This document shows positions 17,396 through 25,200 of a stretch of DNA of 64,000 nucleotides, piece by piece (the stretch's first letter is position 1; each line of letters opens with the position of its first letter). The position numbers and the translations under genes were made by a program. The stretch lies in assembly GCF_048282545.1 (NCBI RefSeq), contig NZ_CP182485.1, forward strand, positions 2,294,001 through 2,358,000, in the 5' to 3' direction. A model generated the notes under the pieces. It did not search any database and was not told the DNA's origin. It saw only the letters and a program-made list of their open reading frames with translations. This stretch comes from Opacimonas immobilis. Lineage in GTDB: Bacteria > Pseudomonadota > Gammaproteobacteria > Enterobacterales > Alteromonadaceae.

Positions 17396-19996
17396 TTAAA
17401 TTTCGCGAGCCACTTCGACCACTTCGAATACCTCGATTTGGTCACCCACTTTTACGTCGTTATAATTCTTAACGCCGATACCACATTCAATGCCTTTCTT
17501 AACTTCTTGTACATCGTCTTTGAAGCGACGTAATGACTCAAGCTCACCTTCGTAAATAACCACGTTTTCACGTAGTACGCGAATTGGGTTGTTACGCTTG
17601 ATAATACCCTCTGTTACCATACAGCCTGCAATGGCACCAATCTTAGGCGATTTGAAGACATCACGAACTTCAGCCAAGCCAATGATCTGTTGCTTGAATT
17701 CAGGTGAGAGCATACCGCTCATGGCTGCTTTGACTTCATCAATCAGATCATAAATGACCGAGTAATAACGCAAGTCAATTTCTTCTGACTCTAATACGCG
17801 ACGAGCAGATGCATCAGCACGTACGTTAAAACCAACCACAATCGCACTTGATGCTGCAGCTAAGCTAGCATCCGTTTCAGTAATACCGCCGACACCAGAG
17901 CCAACTATGTTGACCTTGACTTCATCTGTAGAAAGTTTGATTAAGCTTTCAGAAATCGCTTCAACTGAACCTTGAACATCCGCTTTTAATACAACATTCA
18001 ATTCAGATACATCACCTGCTTCCATGTTGGCAAACATATTTTCAAGCTTAGCTTTTTGTTGTTTTGCAAGTTTCAATTCTCGTTGTTTGATCGAACGTTT
18101 GGTAGCGACTTCTCGAGCCTTACGTTCATCCTTGACCACCAGCGCATCTTCACCAGCAATTGGAACACCTGAAAGGCCTAATACCTCAACCGGTGTTGAT
18201 GGACCTGCGGTCTTGATCTCTGCACCGTGTTCATCGCGCATTGCACGAACACGACCATATTCCAAACCACATAACAAAATATCACCAGGGTGGAGTTGAC
18301 CTTCTTGAACCAACACCGAAGCCACTGGACCACGGCCTTTGTCCAAACGTGATTCGATAACAATACCACGAGCAGGGCCATTATCGACGGCTTGTAAGTC
18401 TAGCATTTCAGCTTGCAAACTGATGGCTTCTAGTAACTCATCAACACCTTGACCAGATTTCGCTGATACATGAACGAATTGGTGTTCACCGCCCCACTCC
18501 TCTGGAATAACTTCTAGTTGAGATAGTTCTGTTTTGACGCGTTCTGGATCAGCGGCTTCTTTATCAATTTTGTTCACGGCAACAATCAAAGGCACACCAG
18601 CAGCGCGAGCGTGCTGTACCGCTTCTTTAGTCTGAGGCATCACACCATCATCGGCAGCCACTACGATAATAACGATATCCGTCGCGGTAGCTCCACGGGC
18701 ACGCATTGCGGTAAATGCAGCGTGTCCAGGAGTATCTAAAAATGCGATACGACCATTATCTGTTTCTACAGAATATGCACCAATGTGCTGAGTAATACCA
18801 CCGGCTTCGCCATCGGCTACTTTAGATGCACGAATATAGTCCAGCAAAGATGTTTTACCATGGTCAACGTGTCCCATGATCGTCACTACTGGAGCACGAC
18901 TCACCTTCTCACCGTTGCCTGATTCAGCAATCAATTCATCTTCTAGTGCGTTCTCATTAACCAATTCATATTTGTGCCCCATTTCTTCGACAACCAACGT
19001 TGCGGTATCTTGGTCTAGCACTTGATTAATGGTTGCCATTTCACCCATTTTCATCATGGTTTTAATGACTTCATTTGCTTTAACTGCAAGTTTATTGGCT
19101 AACTCACCAACAGTGATAGTTTCGCCAAGTTTAACTACACGCTCTACTGGCGCAGCTGGCTTGTTGAAACCTTGCTTGAGGTTGTCAGCGGCTTTTTTCT
19201 TCTTACGACGACGACTGCCACGCTCAATTTGCATGTCTTCTTCGTCTTCCGCTTCTTGCGCATAACGGTTAGAGTGCATATGCACTTCTTCCGCTTCTTG
19301 AGCTTTACGTCGTTCTTCTTCTTCTTTCCAACGACGTTCGTTTTCTTCTGCTAGCTTACGTGCCTCTTCAGCCGCTTTCTTAGCATCTTCTTCGAGTTTA
19401 CGCTGGGCTTCTGCTTCTTGTTGTTTGCGGATCTTTTCAGCTTCTGCACGAGCCGCTTCTTGGGCGGCTACTTCTTCTGGAGAGAGAACCGCTTCTTTTT
19501 TCTTGCGTTCTTCAGCTTCTTTCTTCGCTTCAGCAGCGCGTTTTGCTTCTGCTTCTGCAGCCTTGCGACGTGCTTCTTCCGCTTCACGTGCTTTGGCTTC
19601 GGCAGCCTTTTTAGCTTCTTCAGCTGCTTTTTGCTCTGCTTCTAATTTAGCTTGTTCTGCTGCTTGACGATCCGCTTCTTCTTTGGCTAAGCGAGCTTCT
19701 TCTTCTGGTGAACGCTTAACGAAAGTGCGTTTTTTGCGAACTTCAACTTTGACGTTTTTGGAACGGCCAATATTTAAGGTCGTTGTTTTCTTTCGTGTTA
19801 ACGTCATTTTCTTCGGGGCAACGTCACCATCGCCACCGTGCTGCTTGCTCAAATGCTCAAGCAGTTTTTTCTTTTCTTCTTCTGTGACGCCTTGACCGAT
19901 TTGCTTGTCAATGCCAGCATCTTTAAATTGTTGCACGAGTCGATCAACATTGGTGCCGATATCACTTGCTAGTTTTTCTAAGGTTACCTCAGACAT
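17396..19996 (-). CDS. infB: Translation initiation factor IF-2
   Basis: An 866-residue GTPase that brings fMet-tRNA to the 30S subunit. In order: the N-terminal IF-2 domain, a long Ala/Glu/Lys/Arg-rich helical linker (about residues 90-260), a basic spacer, the G domain with P-loop GHVDHGKTSLLDYIR (about 376), switch DTPGHAAFT and NKID, and then domains II-IV with VLKADVQGSVEAI near the C-terminal third. The low-complexity linker produces long false reading frames on the opposite strand. It follows nusA at 23 bp. Confidence 0.98.
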   Translation of the reverse strand: MSEVTLEKLASDIGTNVDRLVQQFKDAGIDKQIGQGVTEEEKKKLLEHLSKQHGGDGDVAPKKMTLTRKKTTTLNIGRSKNVKVEVRKKRTFVKRSPEEEARLAKEEADRQAAEQAKLEAEQKAAEEAKKAAEAKAREAEEARRKAAEAEAKRAAEAKKEAEERKKKEAVLSPEEVAAQEAARAEAEKIRKQQEAEAQRKLEEDAKKAAEEARKLAEENERRWKEEEERRKAQEAEEVHMHSNRYAQEAEDEEDMQIERGSRRRKKKKAADNLKQGFNKPAAPVERVVKLGETITVGELANKLAVKANEVIKTMMKMGEMATINQVLDQDTATLVVEEMGHKYELVNENALEDELIAESGNGEKVSRAPVVTIMGHVDHGKTSLLDYIRASKVADGEAGGITQHIGAYSVETDNGRIAFLDTPGHAAFTAMRARGATATDIVIIVVAADDGVMPQTKEAVQHARAAGVPLIVAVNKIDKEAADPERVKTELSQLEVIPEEWGGEHQFVHVSAKSGQGVDELLEAISLQAEMLDLQAVDNGPARGIVIESRLDKGRGPVASVLVQEGQLHPGDILLCGLEYGRVRAMRDEHGAEIKTAGPSTPVEVLGLSGVPIAGEDALVVKDERKAREVATKRSIKQRELKLAKQQKAKLENMFANMEAGDVSELNVVLKADVQGSVEAISESLIKLSTDEVKVNIVGSGVGGITETDASLAAASSAIVVGFNVRADASARRVLESEEIDLRYYSVIYDLIDEVKAAMSGMLSPEFKQQIIGLAEVRDVFKSPKIGAIAGCMVTEGIIKRNNPIRVLRENVVIYEGELESLRRFKDDVQEVKKGIECGIGVKNYNDVKVGDQIEVFEVVEVAREI

Positions 19997-20019
19997 ATGC
20001 TCTCCCCTATGTTGATATA

Positions 20020-21504
20020 TTACTCATCGCCGAACCATTTGATATTACGTGCTGCCATGATTAACGCACCTGCAGAAGCCTCATCAAGCCCCTCAATATC
20101 AATAATGTCATCGACACCTTGTTCAGCTAATTCTTCGAGATCGGTTATTTTGAGTTTGGCTAACTCCGCAGCAAGCTCTGCAGTCATGCCTTCAAGGTTT
20201 AGTAACTCTTCTTGAGGCTCTAATGATTCTTCATTCGCCAATGCTTTGGTGGTAAGGTAAGCACGTGAACGATTGCGTAATTCCTCGACAATATCTTCGT
20301 CAAGGCCGTCGATTTCAAGTAACTCACTGACAGGTACATACGCAATTTCTTCTAGTGAACTAAAGCCTTCATCCGCTAGCACGCCCGCAAATTCCTCGTC
20401 AATGTCTAACGCTTCAACGAATAAATCAATGACTTGTGAATTCTCGGCAGCTTGTTTTGCCTCTAGATCCTCAACCGTCATCACATTTAACTCCCAACCA
20501 GTAAGCTGGCTAGCTAGACGTACGTTTTGACCAGACTTACCAATAGCTTGGGCAAGGTTGTCGGCTTCAACGGCAACGTCCATTGTCATGGTATCTTCGT
20601 CTGCGACGATACTAGCAACTTCTGCAGGTGCCATGGCATTAACCACAAATTGCGGCGCTTCTTCGTCCCACAAGACGATGTCTACACGCTCTCCACCTAA
20701 TTCATTGGTTACTGCCTGCACACGTGAACCACGCATACCAACACAAGCACCTACTGGGTCTAGACGTTTATCATTGGTTTTGACCGCAATCTTAGCACGA
20801 GAACCTGGGTCACGTGCTGCAGACTTGATTTCAAGAGTTTCTTCTTGAATCTCTGGGACTTCTAAGCGAAACAACTCAATGATCATGTCTGGGTTGGTAC
20901 GAGAAATCAATAATTGCGGGCCACGTGCTTCCGGACGAATGGCATAAAGTAAGCCGCGAACACGATCACCTGGACGGAAGGTTTCGCGAGGCAACATATC
21001 GTCTTTATAAATAGCACCTTCTGCATTGTTACCTAAGTCAACAATAATCATATCACGAGTGGCTTTCTTAACCGTACCGGTGACAAGCTCACCGACTTTA
21101 TCTTCGTATTCAGCAACCATTTGAGCACGTTCAGCTTCACGTACTTTTTGGAAAATAACTTGTTTAGCAAGTTGAGTAGTGATTCGGTCAAATGTTACTG
21201 ACTCAATCTGTTCTTCGACGTAATCACCCGCTTGAATCTCTGGCTCATCGATTTGTGCTGCAGATAAAGTGATTTCTGCGTAAGGATTCTCTTGTTCTTG
21301 ATCGTCCTCAATGACTAACCATCGACGGAAGGTATCAAAATCACCTGTTGCTCTGTCAATGCTTACACGCACTTCGATTTCGCCCTGGTTTTTCTTTTTA
21401 GTAGCAGTAGCTAACGCAAACTCAAGCGCCTCAAAAATGCTCTCTCTTGGCACCTGTTTCTCATTGGAAACTGCTTCAGCAACTAATAAGATTTCTTTAC
21501 TCAT
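20020..21504 (-). CDS. nusA: Transcription termination/antitermination factor NusA
   Basis: A 494-residue NusA with the RNA-polymerase-binding N-terminal domain, S1 domain (GELVTGTVKKATRDMIIVDLG split around residue 135), KH1 (VGACVGMRGSRVQAV), KH2 (AIGKSGQNVRLASQLTGW) and two acidic helical repeats at the C-terminus, each ending in a helix-hairpin-helix (LLEIDGLDEDIVEELR; IIDIEGLDEASAG). Two such repeats are usual for gammaproteobacteria. It lies between rimP and infB. Confidence 0.98.
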   Translation of the reverse strand: MSKEILLVAEAVSNEKQVPRESIFEALEFALATATKKKNQGEIEVRVSIDRATGDFDTFRRWLVIEDDQEQENPYAEITLSAAQIDEPEIQAGDYVEEQIESVTFDRITTQLAKQVIFQKVREAERAQMVAEYEDKVGELVTGTVKKATRDMIIVDLGNNAEGAIYKDDMLPRETFRPGDRVRGLLYAIRPEARGPQLLISRTNPDMIIELFRLEVPEIQEETLEIKSAARDPGSRAKIAVKTNDKRLDPVGACVGMRGSRVQAVTNELGGERVDIVLWDEEAPQFVVNAMAPAEVASIVADEDTMTMDVAVEADNLAQAIGKSGQNVRLASQLTGWELNVMTVEDLEAKQAAENSQVIDLFVEALDIDEEFAGVLADEGFSSLEEIAYVPVSELLEIDGLDEDIVEELRNRSRAYLTTKALANEESLEPQEELLNLEGMTAELAAELAKLKITDLEELAEQGVDDIIDIEGLDEASAGALIMAARNIKWFGDE

Positions 21505-21533
21505 AATGCTATATCCCGTTTCGTGCGTGCTAC

Positions 21534-21995
21534 TTAAAAAGTTGGCACAACATTCGCTTTTTCTATGTTATTGATGGCCAATGTGTACTCTACACCATCG
21601 ACGTTTATTGTAATATTTTGGTCATCCGCTTGCACAACTGTGCCCTTGAATTTACGGCGATTGTTTTCAACCGGCATTCGAGTTCGGCATTCGATCACTT
21701 CATTGATTACTTCAGCATAATGCGCCACAGTAAACAAAGGCCTATCCATACCTGGTGATGACACTTCTAGGTGATATTCAGTCGCAATCGGATCTTCAAC
21801 ATCTAATATTGCGCTGGCCTGATGTGATACATCCGCACAGTGATCCACCGAAATCCCCTCCGGGTGATCGATGAAAATTCGCAAAATAGAGTGTTTACCT
21901 GCTCGAACAAACTCCAAGCCATAAAATTCAAACCCCAACGACTCTGCGGCCGGAGCAAGCATTTCAGTGAGTTTTTGTTCTAATTGTGACGCCAA
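21534..21995 (-). CDS. rimP: Ribosome maturation factor RimP
   Basis: A 153-residue RimP, needed for 30S maturation. ESLGFEFYGLEFVRAGKHSI, DHCADVSHQASAILDVED and YHLEVSSPGMDRPL are family signatures. First protein gene of the nusA operon, located after the initiator tRNA and a terminator-like hairpin. Confidence 0.97.
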   Translation of the reverse strand: MASQLEQKLTEMLAPAAESLGFEFYGLEFVRAGKHSILRIFIDHPEGISVDHCADVSHQASAILDVEDPIATEYHLEVSSPGMDRPLFTVAHYAEVINEVIECRTRMPVENNRRKFKGTVVQADDQNITINVDGVEYTLAINNIEKANVVPTF

Positions 21996-22033
21996 TCTAA
22001 TCTCCTAAATCAATTTTTCTGAGTCTAAAAACG

Positions 22034-22062
22034 AAAAAAGCCCCTTTCAAGCAGGGGCTTTT
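22034..22062 (-). terminator. Terminator-like hairpin between initiator tRNA and rimP
   Basis: AAAAGCCCCT (22036-22045) pairs with AGGGGCTTTT (22053-22062) around TTCAAGC. On the minus strand a run of six T follows (22034-22039). As in E. coli, such a hairpin after the metY-type tRNA would let only part of transcription enter rimP-nusA. Confidence 0.8.
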
Positions 22063-22073
22063 CAATACTTCTT

Positions 22074-22110
22074 GGACCCTAGTCCACCATCTATCTGAAA
22101 GATTTCAGAT
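22074..22110 (-). other. Two small hairpins just downstream of the initiator tRNA
   Basis: ATCTGAAA/TTTCAGAT (22093-22110) is a nearly loop-free palindrome 11 nt from the tRNA 3' end, and GGAC/GTCC (22074-22085) follows. With the terminator they form three hairpins in the tRNA-rimP leader. They may be RNase processing sites for releasing the tRNA. Confidence 0.45.
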
Positions 22111-22121
22111 AACAATGTAAG

Positions 22122-22198
<77 letters not shown>

Positions 22199-22241
22199 CT
22201 TGAAACCTGGATGAAAGACTTGCGCCTCTCAAGTGGTGCGT

Positions 22242-22269
22242 ATTATACATCTCTAAACTTAGTTCGCAA
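22242..22269 (-). promoter_or_regulatory. Promoter of the initiator tRNA operon
   Basis: On the minus strand TTGCGA (22264-22269), a 16-bp spacer, TATAAT (22242-22247), then ACGCACC, a GC-rich discriminator typical of stringently controlled stable-RNA promoters. It would start transcription about 40 nt before the tRNA. Confidence 0.78.
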
Positions 22270-22320
22270 GAGCAAAACCGTTTTATTTTGGATATTTTGA
22301 TTGTTTGCCTATTAAGTGAA

Positions 22321-22623
22321 CTATTTAAACTGTTCCATCTTGTTCGCCAGTTTAAAGTCTAATTCACTGATGCCGTCAACATCATGCGTCACCAAATCTA
22401 CCTTAACCTTGTTATACACGTTTGTCCATTCAGGATGGTGATTGAGCTTTTCTGCCCAAATGGCCATCTGACTCATCCAACCAAATGCTCGGATAAAAGA
22501 GGTAAACACAAATACTTTGTGTAACTTCCCATCGCTCACCCGCCATTTTTCGGCTTCTGGAATCGTCGTGTTCAATTCAATCAAGTTGGCTTCAATTTGT
22601 GTGGAACTGAGTTTTTCTGCCAT
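22321..22623 (-). CDS. phhB: 4a-hydroxytetrahydrobiopterin dehydratase (pterin-4a-carbinolamine dehydratase)
   Basis: A 100-residue protein of the PCD/DCoH family. It dehydrates 4a-hydroxytetrahydropterin during phenylalanine hydroxylation. The active-site motif NHHPEWTNVYNKV holds H62 and H63, and THDVDGISELD is the usual C-terminal block. phhA is not next to it, so it stands alone here; a LysR regulator is divergent. Confidence 0.93.
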   Translation of the reverse strand: MAEKLSSTQIEANLIELNTTIPEAEKWRVSDGKLHKVFVFTSFIRAFGWMSQMAIWAEKLNHHPEWTNVYNKVKVDLVTHDVDGISELDFKLANKMEQFK

Positions 22624-22736
22624 TTTGTCTTACACCTTTTATTAATATTACGTTGTCATTTACATTAAGATCCTTGATGTTTCATTAATCCTGCTTATAG
22701 TATGTAAAATCAATCATAAACATAACTAATAATAAC

Positions 22737-23651
22737 ATGAACCTACATCGTATTGATTTGAACTTATTCGCTGTATTTGATGCCATTTATAGTGCCGGAA
22801 GTCTGACCAAAGCAGCGGATATTTTGTGTATAACACAACCTGCTGTCAGCAATTCTTTAGCCAGACTTAGGGAATTATTTAATGACCCTCTATTTGTGCG
22901 GACCGGTCACACTATGACCCCAACGCCCGTCGCACAAAATATGATAGTACCCGCTCGAGAAGCACTTAACCTGATGCGCAAAAGCATTCAAGCCAGTCAT
23001 GAATTTGACCCAAGACAAGCCGTAAAACAATTTACCTTCGCTAGTCGGGATCTAATGGAAGTCAGTATCATACCTAGGTTACTGTCTTTACTCGAAGATG
23101 TAGCGCCATTGGTTACCTTAGCGAATTATGATATCCCACAATCTAAGGTAGTTTCCGAAATGGCAAACGGTCGATTGGATTTTTATGTCGATTCGAGTAG
23201 CTTTACCGATCAACATCTCAAAAAAAGACGCATCGCCTCAGATCGTTATGTGTTGATTGCACGGCAAGGCCACCCTTTGCTAACCAATGGGTGTAATTTG
23301 CAAACATTTTTGAGTTTAAAGCACATTAGTGTGAAACATGCCAATGAGCTTGAAGGGGTCGATCTTGCGTTGGATAAGTTAGGATTACAACGCAAAATCG
23401 GTTATCAATCTCAACATTTTTTGACAGTACCCAGTGCTTTATTAAAAACAGATATGGTGGCTTGTGTCCCGTATCACCTAGCAAAACATTATGACGTCGC
23501 AATCTATGAATTACCGGTTACGGTTAATCCTCTCGAGTATTATTTGTACTGGCATGTTTCTGTAGAAAATGACAAGGCGCATCAATGGATGCGCCAAGAA
23601 CTATTCAATATTTGTCAAAACTACCAAAAGCAACTTCTTCCGGAAGATTAA
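22737..23651 (+). CDS. LysR family transcriptional regulator
   Basis: A 304-residue LysR protein. The N-terminal winged helix reads DLNLFAVFDAIYSAGSLTKAADIL followed by TQPAVSNSLARLRELFNDPLFVR (residues 7-54), which belongs to the NodD/LeuO-like branch with FVRTGHTMTPTP. The effector-binding domain follows from about residue 90. It is divergent from phhB, so phhB or its own gene is a possible target, with nothing in the sequence to prove it. Its stop overlaps the convergent DUF3106 gene by 4 bp (TTAA). Confidence 0.9.
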   Translation: MNLHRIDLNLFAVFDAIYSAGSLTKAADILCITQPAVSNSLARLRELFNDPLFVRTGHTMTPTPVAQNMIVPAREALNLMRKSIQASHEFDPRQAVKQFTFASRDLMEVSIIPRLLSLLEDVAPLVTLANYDIPQSKVVSEMANGRLDFYVDSSSFTDQHLKKRRIASDRYVLIARQGHPLLTNGCNLQTFLSLKHISVKHANELEGVDLALDKLGLQRKIGYQSQHFLTVPSALLKTDMVACVPYHLAKHYDVAIYELPVTVNPLEYYLYWHVSVENDKAHQWMRQELFNICQNYQKQLLPED

Positions 23652-24154
23652 ACATTTTGCTTGAGATACGCCAATTTTTCCTGAGGTGACATGTCTTTAG
23701 TTGCCTCACGAAGCACTTTGCGTTGTTCGGGTGAAAGCGCTTTTAACTTGTTTTTCATGGCACGAAGCGCTGCACGGATCTGATTTTTTTCCTCTTCGGG
23801 CAACGCCTTGTAAGCTTGCGCTTTTTCTTTCAGTGCACGTTTTTGTTCAGGCGATAAATTGACAAAGCGTTTTACGCGTTGTTTAACCTGCTCGCGTTCT
23901 TCAGGCGACATCTCACGGAGTTTACCCATACGTTCCTTGGCTTGTTTTTTTCGCTCAGGTGGTAACTCCAGCCAACGATCGGCACGTTTAATCAGTTTCA
24001 GTTGTTCGGGTTCACTTATATCTTGCCAAGAGAACTCGTACTTTTGCAGTGCTTTTTGTTGACCTCGAGTCAGCGAATTCCATTCAACAGCAAAGGCTTG
24101 GCCGGCACACAATAAACTGGCTAGCAGAATCGCTTTCATTACAGGTTTTTTCAT
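23648..24154 (-). CDS. DUF3106 domain periplasmic protein with internal repeats
   Basis: A 168-residue exported protein: signal peptide (ILLASLLCAGQAFA, cleavage near residue 22), then a highly charged helical region built of about six repeats of some 20 residues with the pattern L-S/P-P-E-x-K/R followed by K/R/Q-rich helix (LPPERKKQAKERM, MSPEEREQVKQRV, LSPEQKRALKEK, LPEEEKNQIRAAL, LSPEQRKVLREA). This is the DUF3106 family, usually encoded behind an ECF sigma factor. Function unknown; the helical periplasmic form recalls CpxP/Spy-like chaperones, but no LTxxQ motif is present. It overlaps the preceding gene by 4 bp (ATGA) and has GGAG at 7 bp. Confidence 0.82.
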   Translation of the reverse strand: MKKPVMKAILLASLLCAGQAFAVEWNSLTRGQQKALQKYEFSWQDISEPEQLKLIKRADRWLELPPERKKQAKERMGKLREMSPEEREQVKQRVKRFVNLSPEQKRALKEKAQAYKALPEEEKNQIRAALRAMKNKLKALSPEQRKVLREATKDMSPQEKLAYLKQNV

Positions 24155-24501
24155 GGTTTTTCTCCATCTTCACGGTTATTTCCGTGCTCTGTGATAATAG
24201 GCTTGGTATTGTTTTCTATTTCAATTAAATCATCGCGAATGACGACAAATATCGGCTCGTCGCTAAGCATGAGCTCAAATTCGGCTTCATCAACCAAAGG
24301 CAGAGGTTCTATGGCATAACTTTGTGAGGTCATAAATATGGCAGCACCACCTGCTACAATCGCGGGTATGAGCCAACTTTTAACCCTACGTGAGTGTACA
24401 GTTTGCTCTCGGATCTGATTAAGACGGACATTCACCGAACCTTCTAGAGCCTTGGATTGGACATCAAAATATTTTTTAATAGGATCATGCTGCGTTGTCA
24501 T
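24151..24501 (-). CDS. Small single-pass membrane protein, candidate anti-sigma factor
   Basis: A 116-residue protein with a cytoplasmic N-terminal half (KYFDVQSKALEGSVNVRL), one membrane segment (WLIPAIVAGGAAIFMTS, about residues 44-60) and an acidic periplasmic tail (EAEFELMLSDEPIFVVIRDD). No zinc-binding HxxxCxxC motif is present. Its place between an ECF sigma gene (17-bp overlap) and the DUF3106 gene, its size and its topology fit a membrane anti-sigma or sigma-partner protein; that role is inferred from context. AGGAG precedes its ATG by 7 bp. Confidence 0.7.
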   Translation of the reverse strand: MTTQHDPIKKYFDVQSKALEGSVNVRLNQIREQTVHSRRVKSWLIPAIVAGGAAIFMTSQSYAIEPLPLVDEAEFELMLSDEPIFVVIRDDLIEIENNTKPIITEHGNNREDGEKP

Positions 24502-25024
24502 TAGCGACTCCTAATTCATTTAAAATCGTTGTTTTTGCGCGGTGCAGGTGGGTTTTGACGCTCCCGACAGATATATTCAAAACTTGTGCGGTATCTTTTT
24601 CACTTAATCCATTCAACGCCCTTAATAACAACACTTCTCTTTGTTGCTCACTCAACTCTCGTACCACAGTATAAAAACGTTCCATGAGTTGCTGAGCGAC
24701 CAATTCATCCTCTATTCCCACCAATAATTGTAGATTTTGGTAATTCAACACATCATCTAAATTCGTTTCGTCTGAATGGGTTTGCCAAAAAAACAGAGTT
24801 TGTTTCAACTTTGCTTTGCGCTTGAAATCAATCATTGTGAATTTGACAGTGGTAAAAAACAGCGCAGGCCATTCAGTTTCCGATTTATCCGAATACCGCT
24901 TAAAGCATTTAAGCATGGCATCTTGTAACACGTCATAGGCATCCTCAGTGGGTAAGCCCTGATAGCGGCAATACAAAAACGCTTGCTGTTGATGCGTTTT
25001 AAAAAACGCGTCCATCGCAGACAT
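24485..25024 (-). CDS. ECF-type RNA polymerase sigma factor
   Basis: A 179-residue sigma-70 family member with only regions 2 and 4. Region 2: FLYCRYQGLPTEDAYDVLQDAMLKCFKRY (split, residues 16-45). Region 4: LSEQQREVLLLRALNGLSEKDTAQ with helix-turn-helix LNISVGSVKTHLHRAKT (about 130-170). First gene of a three-gene overlapping operon with the membrane protein and DUF3106 protein. A second ATG nine bases in (25015) could also serve as start. The regulon and inducing signal are not visible; autoregulation is usual. Confidence 0.92.
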   Translation of the reverse strand: MSAMDAFFKTHQQQAFLYCRYQGLPTEDAYDVLQDAMLKCFKRYSDKSETEWPALFFTTVKFTMIDFKRKAKLKQTLFFWQTHSDETNLDDVLNYQNLQLLVGIEDELVAQQLMERFYTVVRELSEQQREVLLLRALNGLSEKDTAQVLNISVGSVKTHLHRAKTTILNELGVANDNAA

Positions 25025-25134
25025 GTTATTCCTGGTTTGTGCTACTCATACTATTAATAACGCAGATATATATGATTGGTTGACACGCATTGCCATTTTT
25101 TTATGTCCTCTAGTCTGTATTTTTCAAAAAAATG

Positions 25135-25148
25135 TTGTGGTAGATCAA
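25135..25148 (+). promoter_or_regulatory. Candidate FNR/ANR box upstream of hemN
   Basis: TTGTGGTAGATCAA fits the FNR consensus TTGATnnnnATCAA except for two bases in the left half, and lies 53 bp before the hemN ATG. Oxygen-independent coproporphyrinogen oxidase genes are known FNR targets in many gammaproteobacteria, which raises the prior. Confidence 0.5.
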
Positions 25149-25200
25149 TTTACGTTTCTTCAATCTAAAGTATCTTGTACACAAAGTAAAAGGGTGTCAC

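Noticed and set aside
19418..19667. Overlapping plus-strand frames rich in Phe, Ser and Ala opposite infB
   Set aside because: They are the reverse reading of the Ala/Glu/Lys-rich IF-2 linker, a low-complexity shadow.
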